This document shows, in pieces, positions 7,921-15,025 of a DNA stretch of 16,047 nucleotides. The number at the start of each line of letters is the position of its first letter. Positions within the stretch are counted from its first letter, which is position 1. Under the pieces are notes generated by a model. It saw only the letters and a list, made by a program, of their open reading frames with translations. It searched no databases and was not told where the DNA came from. Both the position numbers and the translations under genes were made by a program. This DNA is from Silvanigrellales bacterium (lineage in GTDB: Bacteria; Bdellovibrionota_B; Oligoflexia; Silvanigrellales; Silvanigrellaceae). The stretch lies in assembly GCA_028285285.1 (NCBI GenBank), contig JANQPW010000006.1, positions 1 through 16,047 of the forward strand, written 5' to 3'.

Positions 7921-10476
7921 TTAGCCGCTCAATTGGACTCCGTCATCGTTCGGCCGATTTTCAAGCGGGCTCTTGGCAACCTGCACCCGCAGCCCGTCAT
8001 TCGAGCCATCTCGCTCAACCCTTAGTCGAATGCCTCCCATAGCCCCCTCAAGGGTCTCAAGGCCGCTTTCAATCATGGCTTCAGCGATTTGGTTTTCCAC
8101 ATAGGTATCTAGTGCTCGTTTGAGAGGGCGTGCCCCGTAAACCGAGTCGTGGCTCATTTCCACAAGGCGGTTTCTAGCGTCTTCTCCGAATTCAAGGCTG
8201 ATGTTCGATTCTTGCAGTCTTTCTTGCAATGCATGAATCTGGAGATCAAGAATGGCCCGCAACTGGCTTTTTTCAAGTTTGTGAAAGACCACAGCTCCAT
8301 CGAGACGGTTCAGAAACTCAGGCCTAAAGAAGTTTTTCAACTCTCCCTTCACAAGATCTTCCACTTCGCCCTGGGCAAGCTCTGCCGGTCCAGTAGATAG
8401 GCCGAGCTGCCTTTTCCCTTGGCTGATGTGTTCGCTTCCCAAGTTACTTGTGAAAATGATGATCGTGTTTTCAAAGTTAATTTTGCGCCCTTCAGCGTCG
8501 GTCACATGCCCGTCATCAAGAATCTGAAGGAACATGTTGAACACATCGGGGTGAGCCTTTTCCACCTCATCAAAAAGAAGCACAGAATAGGGCTGCCTGC
8601 GAACCTTTTCAGTGAGTTGACCACCCTCGCCATAGCCCACGTAACCAGGTGGGCTGCCAATGAGTTTTGACGTCTCATGACGTTCCATAAACTCGGACAT
8701 GTCAAAACGGATCAATGCCGATTCAGAATCTAGCACAAACTCGGCGATGGCCTTAGCAAGCTCAGTTTTCCCAACCCCGGTTGGACCGAGAAAAAGAAAC
8801 GACCCAATAGGGGAGCTGCGTCGCCTTAGCCCCATGCTGTTTCGGCGCAGTGCATTTGACACCGCTTTCAAAGCCTGAGTTTGCCCTACTACACGTCTGG
8901 CAAGCGAACTTTCTATCTCTTTGAGCTTCAACAGATCTTTTGTGGTAAGGCGTTGAACCGGAATTCCCGTGCTCTTGGCCACAAGCTGAGCGATGTCATC
9001 GGCGGAGACCACCCGATGGCTCGGCTGAATGCTTTTTTCCCACTCGTTTCTTTTTTGCGAGATCTCTTCCTCAAGTTTAGAAAGCTCCATTTGTTTGGTG
9101 GCGACCTGCTCGAATTCCCTCCTTTGGAAGTGATCGCTGCGCTCTTGATCTTTAGTTTGTCGTAGCTTTTCGAGTTTTCGAATGTCCGGCGGTAGGCTCA
9201 CCACGTCAATGCGCTTCAGGGCTCCTGCTTCGTCGATGAGATCGATGGCTTTGTCGGGCAAACTTCGGGAAAAGATGTAGCGCTTGCTCAAGTCTACGGC
9301 CGCATCAAGGCTTTCCTTGGAAAACCTGATGTGGTGATGCTTTTCATAGCGTGGGGCAATCGCTGCAAGCATTTCTTTGGCTGCACCCACCTCGGGCTCT
9401 TCCACACGAACCGGCTGAAAACGTCTTTCGAGGGCCCGATCAGATTCAATGTGCATCTTGTATTCTTTGAAAGTGGTGGCACCCACACATTGGAGTTCGC
9501 CGCGCGCGAGAGCGCTTTTCAAAATGTTTGCGGCGTCGAGGGCACCTTGAGTGCGGCCCGCACCCACCACCGTGTGAATTTCGTCTATGAAGAGAATGAC
9601 TTCGCCCTCAAGGGCGAGCACTTCTTCTTTGATGGCCTTGAGCCTTTCTTCAAACTCGCCGTGCATTTTCGCCCCGGCCACTAGTTCACCCATTTCAAGC
9701 GACAGCACCCTCTTTCCCACTAGATGGTCGGGAATTTCTCCATCAACAATGCGCTGAACAAGCCCTTCAATGATCACGGTCTTGCCCACCCCAGGTTCTC
9801 CGATGAGCACCGGGTTGTTTTTCTTTCGTCGGGAAAGAATTTGGATCACCCGCTCTATTTCGGGATCTCGCTGGGCCACCGGGTCGAGCTGGCCACGCCG
9901 AGCTTCCTCGGTGAGATCTTTTGTGAATTGGGCAAGAACGCTTTGCTTCAACTCATCACTGCGGCTCATCACTTTGTGGCTGCCTCGCAAGCTCACAAGG
10001 GCTTGCCTCGCTTCAGCAAGCTTCAAGCCCGCCTCACTCAGAAAGGGTGCAATGGTTTTTTGTCGGGAATCAAAGAAAGCCAACAACAATGTTCCCGTGC
10101 TGATGAAAGCATCGCCAAGAGACTGCTTTTCGGCATCGGCCTTTTCCAGCAGGCTCACAATTTCCGACGTGCCGTAGAGCCCTTGTTTCTTTCCTTCACC
10201 ACCCTTGCTGAGACTGACCACGTCAGAATCGCTCTCGGCTTGGTGTCTTTTGATCTCATCAAAGAGTTTGCCTGTAAGTTCGTTCCTCACCTTGGACGGA
10301 TCGAGGCCCATTTTTTCGACCACTTTTAAAAGAACACTGTCTTGCTGATCGATAAGGCCCAGAAGCACAAACTCGGGTGCAAGGGCACGCACTTGAAAGT
10401 TGATGGCCTCGGCAATGGCTGCCTGAAAAACTTCGTTCACTTTGTGTGTGGCATTCGAAAGGAATTGCTGAACCAT
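7921..10476 (-). CDS. Clp/Hsp100 AAA+ ATPase, ClpC-like ATP-binding subunit
   Basis: The 851-residue protein is a hexameric unfoldase with two ATPase rings in the cytosol. In order: Clp N-domain (about 1-150); first AAA module with Walker A GEPGVGKT (226-233), Walker B with D298-E299 and arginine-finger region RALERRFQ (347-354); a short coiled middle domain (about 425-485); second AAA module with Walker A GPTGVGKT (564-571), Walker B with D636-E637 and pore loop GYVGY (611-615); and a C-terminal D2-small domain. The middle domain is about half the length found in ClpB and matches ClpC. A QLGLS segment (690-694) sits where ClpC and ClpA carry the tripeptide loop that docks on ClpP, so a protease partner is likely; no clpP is in the window. 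The first-ring pore loop is odd: KMHG replaces the usual KYRG. AGGTG precedes the ATG. Confidence 0.93.
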   Translation of the reverse strand: MVQQFLSNATHKVNEVFQAAIAEAINFQVRALAPEFVLLGLIDQQDSVLLKVVEKMGLDPSKVRNELTGKLFDEIKRHQAESDSDVVSLSKGGEGKKQGLYGTSEIVSLLEKADAEKQSLGDAFISTGTLLLAFFDSRQKTIAPFLSEAGLKLAEARQALVSLRGSHKVMSRSDELKQSVLAQFTKDLTEEARRGQLDPVAQRDPEIERVIQILSRRKKNNPVLIGEPGVGKTVIIEGLVQRIVDGEIPDHLVGKRVLSLEMGELVAGAKMHGEFEERLKAIKEEVLALEGEVILFIDEIHTVVGAGRTQGALDAANILKSALARGELQCVGATTFKEYKMHIESDRALERRFQPVRVEEPEVGAAKEMLAAIAPRYEKHHHIRFSKESLDAAVDLSKRYIFSRSLPDKAIDLIDEAGALKRIDVVSLPPDIRKLEKLRQTKDQERSDHFQRREFEQVATKQMELSKLEEEISQKRNEWEKSIQPSHRVVSADDIAQLVAKSTGIPVQRLTTKDLLKLKEIESSLARRVVGQTQALKAVSNALRRNSMGLRRRSSPIGSFLFLGPTGVGKTELAKAIAEFVLDSESALIRFDMSEFMERHETSKLIGSPPGYVGYGEGGQLTEKVRRQPYSVLLFDEVEKAHPDVFNMFLQILDDGHVTDAEGRKINFENTIIIFTSNLGSEHISQGKRQLGLSTGPAELAQGEVEDLVKGELKNFFRPEFLNRLDGAVVFHKLEKSQLRAILDLQIHALQERLQESNISLEFGEDARNRLVEMSHDSVYGARPLKRALDTYVENQIAEAMIESGLETLEGAMGGIRLRVERDGSNDGLRVQVAKSPLENRPNDDGVQLSG

Positions 10477-10521
10477 GGGTCACCTCTTTCAAGTCGGACG
10501 TCTTAACTCCACATGACAGGA

Positions 10522-10549
10522 AAGATGCGACAGATTTGAGAACTGTCAA
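10522..10549 (-). promoter_or_regulatory. Candidate promoter of the Clp gene with an overlapping inverted repeat
   Basis: On the minus strand a perfect -35 TTGACA (10549-10544) is followed after 16 nt by CATCTT (10527-10522), a weak -10. Transcription would start about 40 nt before the Clp ATG. An inverted repeat GACAG-N9-CTGTC (arms 10529-10533 and 10543-10547) overlaps the -35, as an operator might. I see neither a CIRCE element nor a clear sigma-32 promoter. Confidence 0.3.
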
Positions 10550-10682
10550 CCTCAACGCAGCAGGCTCACTATCTGAAGCCTTTTTAAAGCAATTTTTGAG
10601 CCTTAGCTTAAGCGCTTCGGCTGAGTTTCGATGAACAAATCTCTCAACCCAAGGCTTCGACAAACCGTCTCGCCTAGCACCC

Positions 10683-11390
10683 TTAGCGAGCGCCTTGTTC
10701 TTCCGATTCTTGTTCCAAACTCTCTTCTATGAGTGAGCAGCTCAGCGTGTATTCTTTCTCAACTTCCGAAATTTCAGGATTCTTTCTCAGTTGGTAGTGC
10801 ATTTGCACTTCAGAATCACTGATGAACTCAATGTCCAAGCTGGCGGGCTTATACGACAGGTAGAAACTCCTCCCAAAGGTCCAAAACCGGGATTCATTGT
10901 TTCTGTCTTGCCCAAATGAGGAGTAATACCAACTGACGGTTTCGTCGAGGCTCAGGCCAGAGTCCCTTCGCCCCAACAGGTTGTGGGGTTCATCTTGAAG
11001 CAGCTGGCTCAGTGTGATTGTTGTGTCTCTATCGAGCTTCGGATAGCTCACCAAAGCACCCACCTCATGCTCCACTCCTTCTGCTGAAAGAACTGTGCAT
11101 TCGCGTTCCGCAAGCAAGTCAATGGTGTGTTCTCCATCTTTGACTTCACTCAGTGTGAAGTTGAAAAATGCAGTTTGAGTTTCTTCAATTGTGGGAAGCA
11201 CTTCAGCTTCTGCGTTGTCGGTATCAAGATCTGTGCCTATTGTTTCTTCTGCAGAGTCAGTGTTTCCAGCATCTCCTTCCGTTTGATCGGAAACTCCTGA
11301 GACAGACTGTTGATTCTGTGAACCACAACTGACGAGGCTCATCCCGAGAATGCCCACGAGGATGATGGAAGAATTTGGCCTGAAAAGCAT
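10683..11390 (-). CDS. Lipoprotein with acidic linker, unknown function
   Basis: The 235-residue product has a signal peptide ending in a good lipobox, LVSC with C22 as the lipidated residue. Residues 23-70 form a Ser/Asp/Glu-rich, low-complexity tether, common in lipoproteins that hold a folded domain away from the membrane. The folded part (about 70-225) contains two cysteines (near residues 98 and 218), which might pair. The C-terminus is again acidic. The ATG at 11390 has GGGAG about 8 nt upstream, and the gene ends with TAA. It lies upstream of the Clp gene on the same strand, but a 206-bp gap with a candidate promoter suggests separate expression. I do not recognise the family. Confidence 0.8.
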   Translation of the reverse strand: MLFRPNSSIILVGILGMSLVSCGSQNQQSVSGVSDQTEGDAGNTDSAEETIGTDLDTDNAEAEVLPTIEETQTAFFNFTLSEVKDGEHTIDLLAERECTVLSAEGVEHEVGALVSYPKLDRDTTITLSQLLQDEPHNLLGRRDSGLSLDETVSWYYSSFGQDRNNESRFWTFGRSFYLSYKPASLDIEFISDSEVQMHYQLRKNPEISEVEKEYTLSCSLIEESLEQESEEQGAR

Positions 11391-11697
11391 AGGATCACTC
11401 CCTTAATTGATTGGACCTGCGTCGAACCGCCGAAGATTGCGGGGATCACTCCAAGAAAAGAGAGGCAAGCTGCATGCCAATGAATGGGGAGTTCTGCTTA
11501 TAAGGGATATAAATCTGGTGTGGGACGCGTGAGAGAGTTTGAAGCATACCTGAAATGAGGCATCTGCCATTATTTCAAATTTATCAAAACTCAAAAGAAT
11601 TGAGTACATGAGCTCGACTGTTCATCTGAGAATACCGGTGGACAAACACTGCGTGCGGTTCTATTTCCAGTGCTGATTGGTTAAAGTTGGAGACGTT
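11391..11697. other. Divergent intergenic region
   Basis: This 307-bp stretch separates a minus-strand lipoprotein gene from the plus-strand leucine-rich-repeat-like gene. It holds two overlapping -10-like boxes on the plus strand, TATAAG (11499-11504) and TATAAA (11508-11513), without good -35 partners. There is also a short inverted repeat CTCAA-N5-TTGAG (11590-11604). No convincing small gene is visible. Confidence 0.4.
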
Positions 11698-12942
11698 ATG
11701 AAGTGGATGAGACACACTCTTGCTTTTTTGGTTTATTTTGGCAGTGTTCAAGCCTTTGCTCACACGGAAGAGGCTGATATCACGAGGGATGATGCGGAGG
11801 CATGGTATCTTGATACCATTGGTGGAAACATCAAAAATGGACTGCCCGTGGATGAGAATGGAAGGCCGTTGAAAACGCTTTCTCTCGATTCCTATTCCAG
11901 TCTCACTCCTTGCTTTCCAGAAAAAGAACTTCGATACCTTTGTGGGTTGGAATTGGAACATGTCAAAAAACTTTATTTGAACAGAGACACCTGTTCCAAG
12001 GAAGACAAGATCAAAGGGCATGCCCTCCATCAGATTGGGCGATGCCTCCCAAATCTCAACTTTATTGATTTGGACAGCAATGAGATTCAGACACTCGATG
12101 GTTTTCGGAGCTTTTCTGATGCCTTGAATGTGGTCAAATTGAGCCTTCAAGCAGACGACTCCTTAGAAAACCTTGACTTTTCACCATTCAATGCGCTTCC
12201 TCAATTGTCCACACTCTATGTGGATTCGATCTCACAAGAAACTCTAAATTCGCTTCATTCTGATTCGTTGGAAGATTTTCATTTCACAGGGGATCAGATT
12301 CACAATCTCTCGATTTTGGTTCAGCAGCTCCCTGCATTGAGAACACTTGCGATTGTTCGGCAGAAGCCATTGTCAGTTGAAGAGTTTCAAACGCTGATCG
12401 ACCTCGACCTGGTTTCTCTGTCTGTTGCACCTACGAGTGTCGGGGCGATTGCTGCGACCCTCAGTTTGGATCCTGAGGCTAAGAGTTGGATGATTCAAAA
12501 ATCACCAAGGGTTTTCGTTGATCCCGTTTTTGAATCCGATGACCTGATGTCCGTTCTTGAGCGAAAGAATGCGCCAGAATCACTCGTGGTGAACCACTCC
12601 TTGGAAAAACAAGAACTCGAAGCGGTTTTGATGGGGGCGCGAGGCATCGTGGTTTTCAACAAATACTCACGACAAGGGATGCTTGACGCCCTTGAATCCG
12701 TCGAGGAAGTTTCTGCAAACGAGATTTGGTTTCGTCGCTGGGGGCTTTGTGGCAACGTCAAGATTGTTGATGGGGAGCTTGTGATCCCAACCATTGAAGA
12801 CGATATTGCCTCGTTTTTTAACGGCCGCACCACAAAAGTGAAGTCATGGTTCACAGAAAAGTACCGGTTCATTGTCAAGCCATTGGCCCGGGAAAAGGAT
12901 GTGGTGGAGAACTTTTGTGTTCGCGCGACCGCCGAGGACTAA
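11698..12942 (+). CDS. Secreted leucine-rich-repeat-like protein
   Basis: The 414-residue protein starts at the ATG at 11698, 5 nt after GGAG; the same frame could open at a TTG at 11677, but only the ATG gives a clean signal peptide (residues 1-21, cleavage after Ala-Phe-Ala). Residues 84-250 show irregular repeats of the leucine-rich type, such as LPNLNFIDLDSNEI (117-130), LPQLSTLYVDSI (167-178) and LPALRTLAIV (211-220), with a period of roughly 22-45 residues. Six cysteines (C72, C82, C99, C116, C351, C407) remain after cleavage; the first four flank the start of the repeats and could cap them by disulfides. The C-terminal third (about 270-414) is not recognised. Such proteins usually bind other proteins. 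It ends with TAA and faces the cytochrome gene. Confidence 0.8.
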   Translation: MKWMRHTLAFLVYFGSVQAFAHTEEADITRDDAEAWYLDTIGGNIKNGLPVDENGRPLKTLSLDSYSSLTPCFPEKELRYLCGLELEHVKKLYLNRDTCSKEDKIKGHALHQIGRCLPNLNFIDLDSNEIQTLDGFRSFSDALNVVKLSLQADDSLENLDFSPFNALPQLSTLYVDSISQETLNSLHSDSLEDFHFTGDQIHNLSILVQQLPALRTLAIVRQKPLSVEEFQTLIDLDLVSLSVAPTSVGAIAATLSLDPEAKSWMIQKSPRVFVDPVFESDDLMSVLERKNAPESLVVNHSLEKQELEAVLMGARGIVVFNKYSRQGMLDALESVEEVSANEIWFRRWGLCGNVKIVDGELVIPTIEDDIASFFNGRTTKVKSWFTEKYRFIVKPLAREKDVVENFCVRATAED

Positions 12943-12977
12943 TCTCAGAATCTCTTGATATGGATGATGGGCATACT

Positions 12978-12998
12978 GGGTTTGAGGGTGCAAAGCCC
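12978..12998. terminator. Stem-loop between convergent genes, no T-tract
   Basis: GGGTTTG (12978-12984) can pair with CAAA-G-CCC (12991-12998) around a 6-nt loop, with one bulged G. It lies in the 55-bp gap between two convergent genes and touches the stop codon of the minus-strand one. Neither strand has a T-run after it, so it is at best a weak bidirectional terminator. Confidence 0.2.
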
Positions 12999-13717
12999 TA
13001 GCGGTCTATCTCGGTGTTCAGAAGGGATTCCATCAGTTTTCGGGTTTGCTCAACGTGCGCATGTGATCTGATTTGCTTGACGGCACTGATGGTCGGTTCT
13101 GTGAGGTAGTAGCCGAACTGCCTGAGGTTAAACTGATCAACACTCAGGAACTCCCTTGCAAACGTTCCCGACCTCATGAGTTTCTTTTGAGACAGGAGGC
13201 TTTCTGCCGGAAATTTGCTCCAGATCCAGTTCGGACTTTGATCCGCATTCGCGTTGCACAACTCTGCCGTTTTAGTCCAGCTTTCAGCCCCTTCTTCCTG
13301 CACATGCGGGCTCAGAAGGCATGCCATGCGTTTTTCAAGCTCAGTGTCGGCGAACAAGAATGAATTCAATCCATGACACGAAACACAGTGCTTTGCTCCA
13401 ACCGCAGTTTCAAGGCTCGTTTGTGCTGCTGAGAGCCTCACAAAGTCTTTCAGCTCTTCCTCGCTCCACTTTACGGGTAAGTGATCCACCTCTTCTCGAG
13501 AACCTCCTGGTCTTGCATGACGAAACGGCTTCTGAAGGAGGGAAAGGAGCGATCTCTTTTGGAGCAGTTCCCTGTGCGAGGTCTCCCAGGCTAGGTGTCC
13601 ACCTACGATCACAAGATGTTGTTTGAGGGAAAACGTTTCTTCTTGCAAAGGTGTTGCGGGAAGAGCTCTTGGAGTGAAATAGGTCTTGTTCAGTTCATCT
13701 TGAGTGGGGAGGGCTTC
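12998..13717 (-). pseudogene. 3' part of an amber-interrupted c-type cytochrome-like lipoprotein
   Basis: This 239-codon segment follows, in the same frame, directly after the TAG that ends the upstream part. It contains one heme c binding motif, CVSCH (residues 111-115 of this segment), so the product would be a periplasmic or membrane-bound c-type cytochrome; a distal Met ligand cannot be assigned. No ATG or GTG start exists near its beginning; the first possible start is a TTG at 13648 with no Shine-Dalgarno, and the codons before it still read as sensible protein. With the upstream 358 codons it would make one lipoprotein of about 598 residues. As far as I recall, myxobacterial lipoproteins have the same plan, with an N-terminal folded region and a late CxxCH; that supports one broken gene. 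It ends with TAG. Confidence 0.65.
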
Positions 13718-14794
13718 CTAGGTGTCATATGTTGAAACATCGACCGCACTCCAAACAAAAGATCCTTTCTCGCGCTCTTGAGGCGTGTACTTCGAGAATG
13801 ACCAAGATTGCCCCGCTCCAGTGAGTGCGGTCGTCATGAGCAGAAGCTCCGTGTGTTTCAGGGGGAAGGAGTTGAGTAATCTTTTAATGAGGGAGCGAAT
13901 TCCATCAGTTGCGTCGGACTGCTCAGAACTCAGGCTCTTCGCATCAACCTGCTCCTTGTGGAAGAGTGGATGAACCCAGCCCAATTTTGTGTCGATTGAA
14001 ATACTCTGTGATTGGATGAAGAGTGAGTATAGCACGGATGCTGTCCTTTTCAGCCATTCATCTCGAAGAGTGAACACGAGATGAACTGATTGGTCTTCGG
14101 CAACGATACTCTGGCGAGTTGGTGGAGTCTGCATCACTCGGCTCAAGTAAGGACTCAGCGAGGGCAAAGGCTCAATACCAAAGCTTCGAATTCCACCAAA
14201 GGCAATGTCCATGGGTGTGACGACAGTTCCATCACGTGCTGAAAAAACTCTCATCCCAGGGTCAAGCCCAGCCTTTGCAATTTTCAAACGTTTCGAAAAG
14301 TGGGCATTTGCTCTTGAAACTTCAAAGAGGGGCTGGAAGACCAGTCGGAGCTGGGCTGAATCGCCTTTGTTGGGCACAAAACTTAATGAGACAAGTCTCC
14401 AGGCCCTTGGATCTGAATTCAGTGCGTAGATTGCTCCCGTTCTTTGATAATAGGGCATCCATTTTCGACCATCCACCCATCTTGAAACGAGGTGAGAATA
14501 GAGACTGTCTGAGTATATTTTGAAGAAGTTAGAGAAACGAGGGCAGCGGGTGGAAAATCCTCCAATTTTGATTTTTGAAGAGCAGTGGAGCAGGTTTGGT
14601 AGCAGCTTCAATGACCTTTTGTCTTTGGGGAGAGGAAAAAGGAAGTTGAAGTCAAGGGCATTCATCTCTTGTGCGTGCCTAAGCGCATCCTTAGTTGTCG
14701 AGGATGATGAACTCTGAGTGAAAAGCTTGCAAGCCAAATTGCTAGCACAAAGAGCAACAATCGAGAGTGATAGGGTATATCGAAGCGCGATCAT
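13718..14794 (-). CDS. 5' part of an amber-interrupted probable lipoprotein (c-type cytochrome family)
   Basis: The 358-residue segment starts at the ATG at 14794, with AAGG about 11 nt upstream. An upstream ATG in the same frame at 14842 is less likely, because it lacks a Shine-Dalgarno and would spoil the signal peptide. Residues 1-21 are a signal peptide; C22 follows Asn-Leu-Ala, so the lipobox is imperfect and lipidation is uncertain. C71 and C84 may pair. Recognisable but unnamed elements include QLRLVFQPL (148-156) and LGWVHPLF (271-278). The frame ends at TAG (13718-13720), yet the same frame continues for 239 codons with a heme c motif. On its own the product would lack the heme domain. 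It is transcribed away from the neighbouring P450 gene. Confidence 0.7.
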   Translation of the reverse strand: MIALRYTLSLSIVALCASNLACKLFTQSSSSSTTKDALRHAQEMNALDFNFLFPLPKDKRSLKLLPNLLHCSSKIKIGGFSTRCPRFSNFFKIYSDSLYSHLVSRWVDGRKWMPYYQRTGAIYALNSDPRAWRLVSLSFVPNKGDSAQLRLVFQPLFEVSRANAHFSKRLKIAKAGLDPGMRVFSARDGTVVTPMDIAFGGIRSFGIEPLPSLSPYLSRVMQTPPTRQSIVAEDQSVHLVFTLRDEWLKRTASVLYSLFIQSQSISIDTKLGWVHPLFHKEQVDAKSLSSEQSDATDGIRSLIKRLLNSFPLKHTELLLMTTALTGAGQSWSFSKYTPQEREKGSFVWSAVDVSTYDT

Positions 14795-14814
14795 CACGAA
14801 CGGAACCTTATTTC

Positions 14815-14841
14815 TGTCTGTGAACAAACAAGTAACAGACA
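14815..14841. promoter_or_regulatory. Perfect inverted repeat TGTCTGT-N13-ACAGACA, candidate operator
   Basis: The arms are 14815-14821 and 14835-14841, 7 bp each with no mismatch, and their centres are 20 bp apart, close to two helical turns. The site lies in the divergent region between the cytochrome-like lipoprotein gene and the P450 gene, next to an AT-rich TTAAAAT that could be a -10. This geometry fits a dimeric repressor or activator acting on one or both genes. No regulator gene is in view. Confidence 0.4.
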
Positions 14842-14889
14842 TGTTAAAATTGATTGTCTGAGAAGTCGAGAAAGCTCAAAGGAGTGATT

Positions 14890-14943
14890 GTGAAAAAGCA
14901 GACTTTTCTTTTCTTGGTATCCATCATCGAACTTTTCGCGTGA
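14890..14943 (+). other. Leader ORF of the P450 gene, probable original start before a frameshift
   Basis: A GTG at 14890 has an excellent AAAGGAG (14878-14884) 5 nt upstream and opens a 17-codon frame that stops at TGA 14941-14943. Its end, LFLVSIIELF, looks like the conserved P450 segment before helix B. The P450 reading frame, one base further on, is open from 14894 and continues with REQRKRLLGEY. A shift of one base in this stretch would join the two. This reads as the 5' end of a P450 with a frameshift and with roughly 50 N-terminal residues already missing. Confidence 0.4.
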
Positions 14944-15025
14944 ACAACGGAAGCGGCTCCTTGGTGAATATGAGAATGAGAGCACAGCAAAACCACTCAA
15001 AGTGCTTTTTGGAGAAAAGTCGATC

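Noticed and set aside
10580..10625. Terminator hairpin after the acidic-linker lipoprotein gene
   Set aside because: AGCC/GGCT arms with an inner AGC/GCT pair can be drawn, but the T-run is on the wrong side for either strand.
13718..13720. TAG decoded as an amino acid (pyrrolysine or recoded amber) in general
   Set aside because: TAG is the genuine end of two other genes in the window and no pyl-type gene is present; a local mutation or readthrough is more likely.
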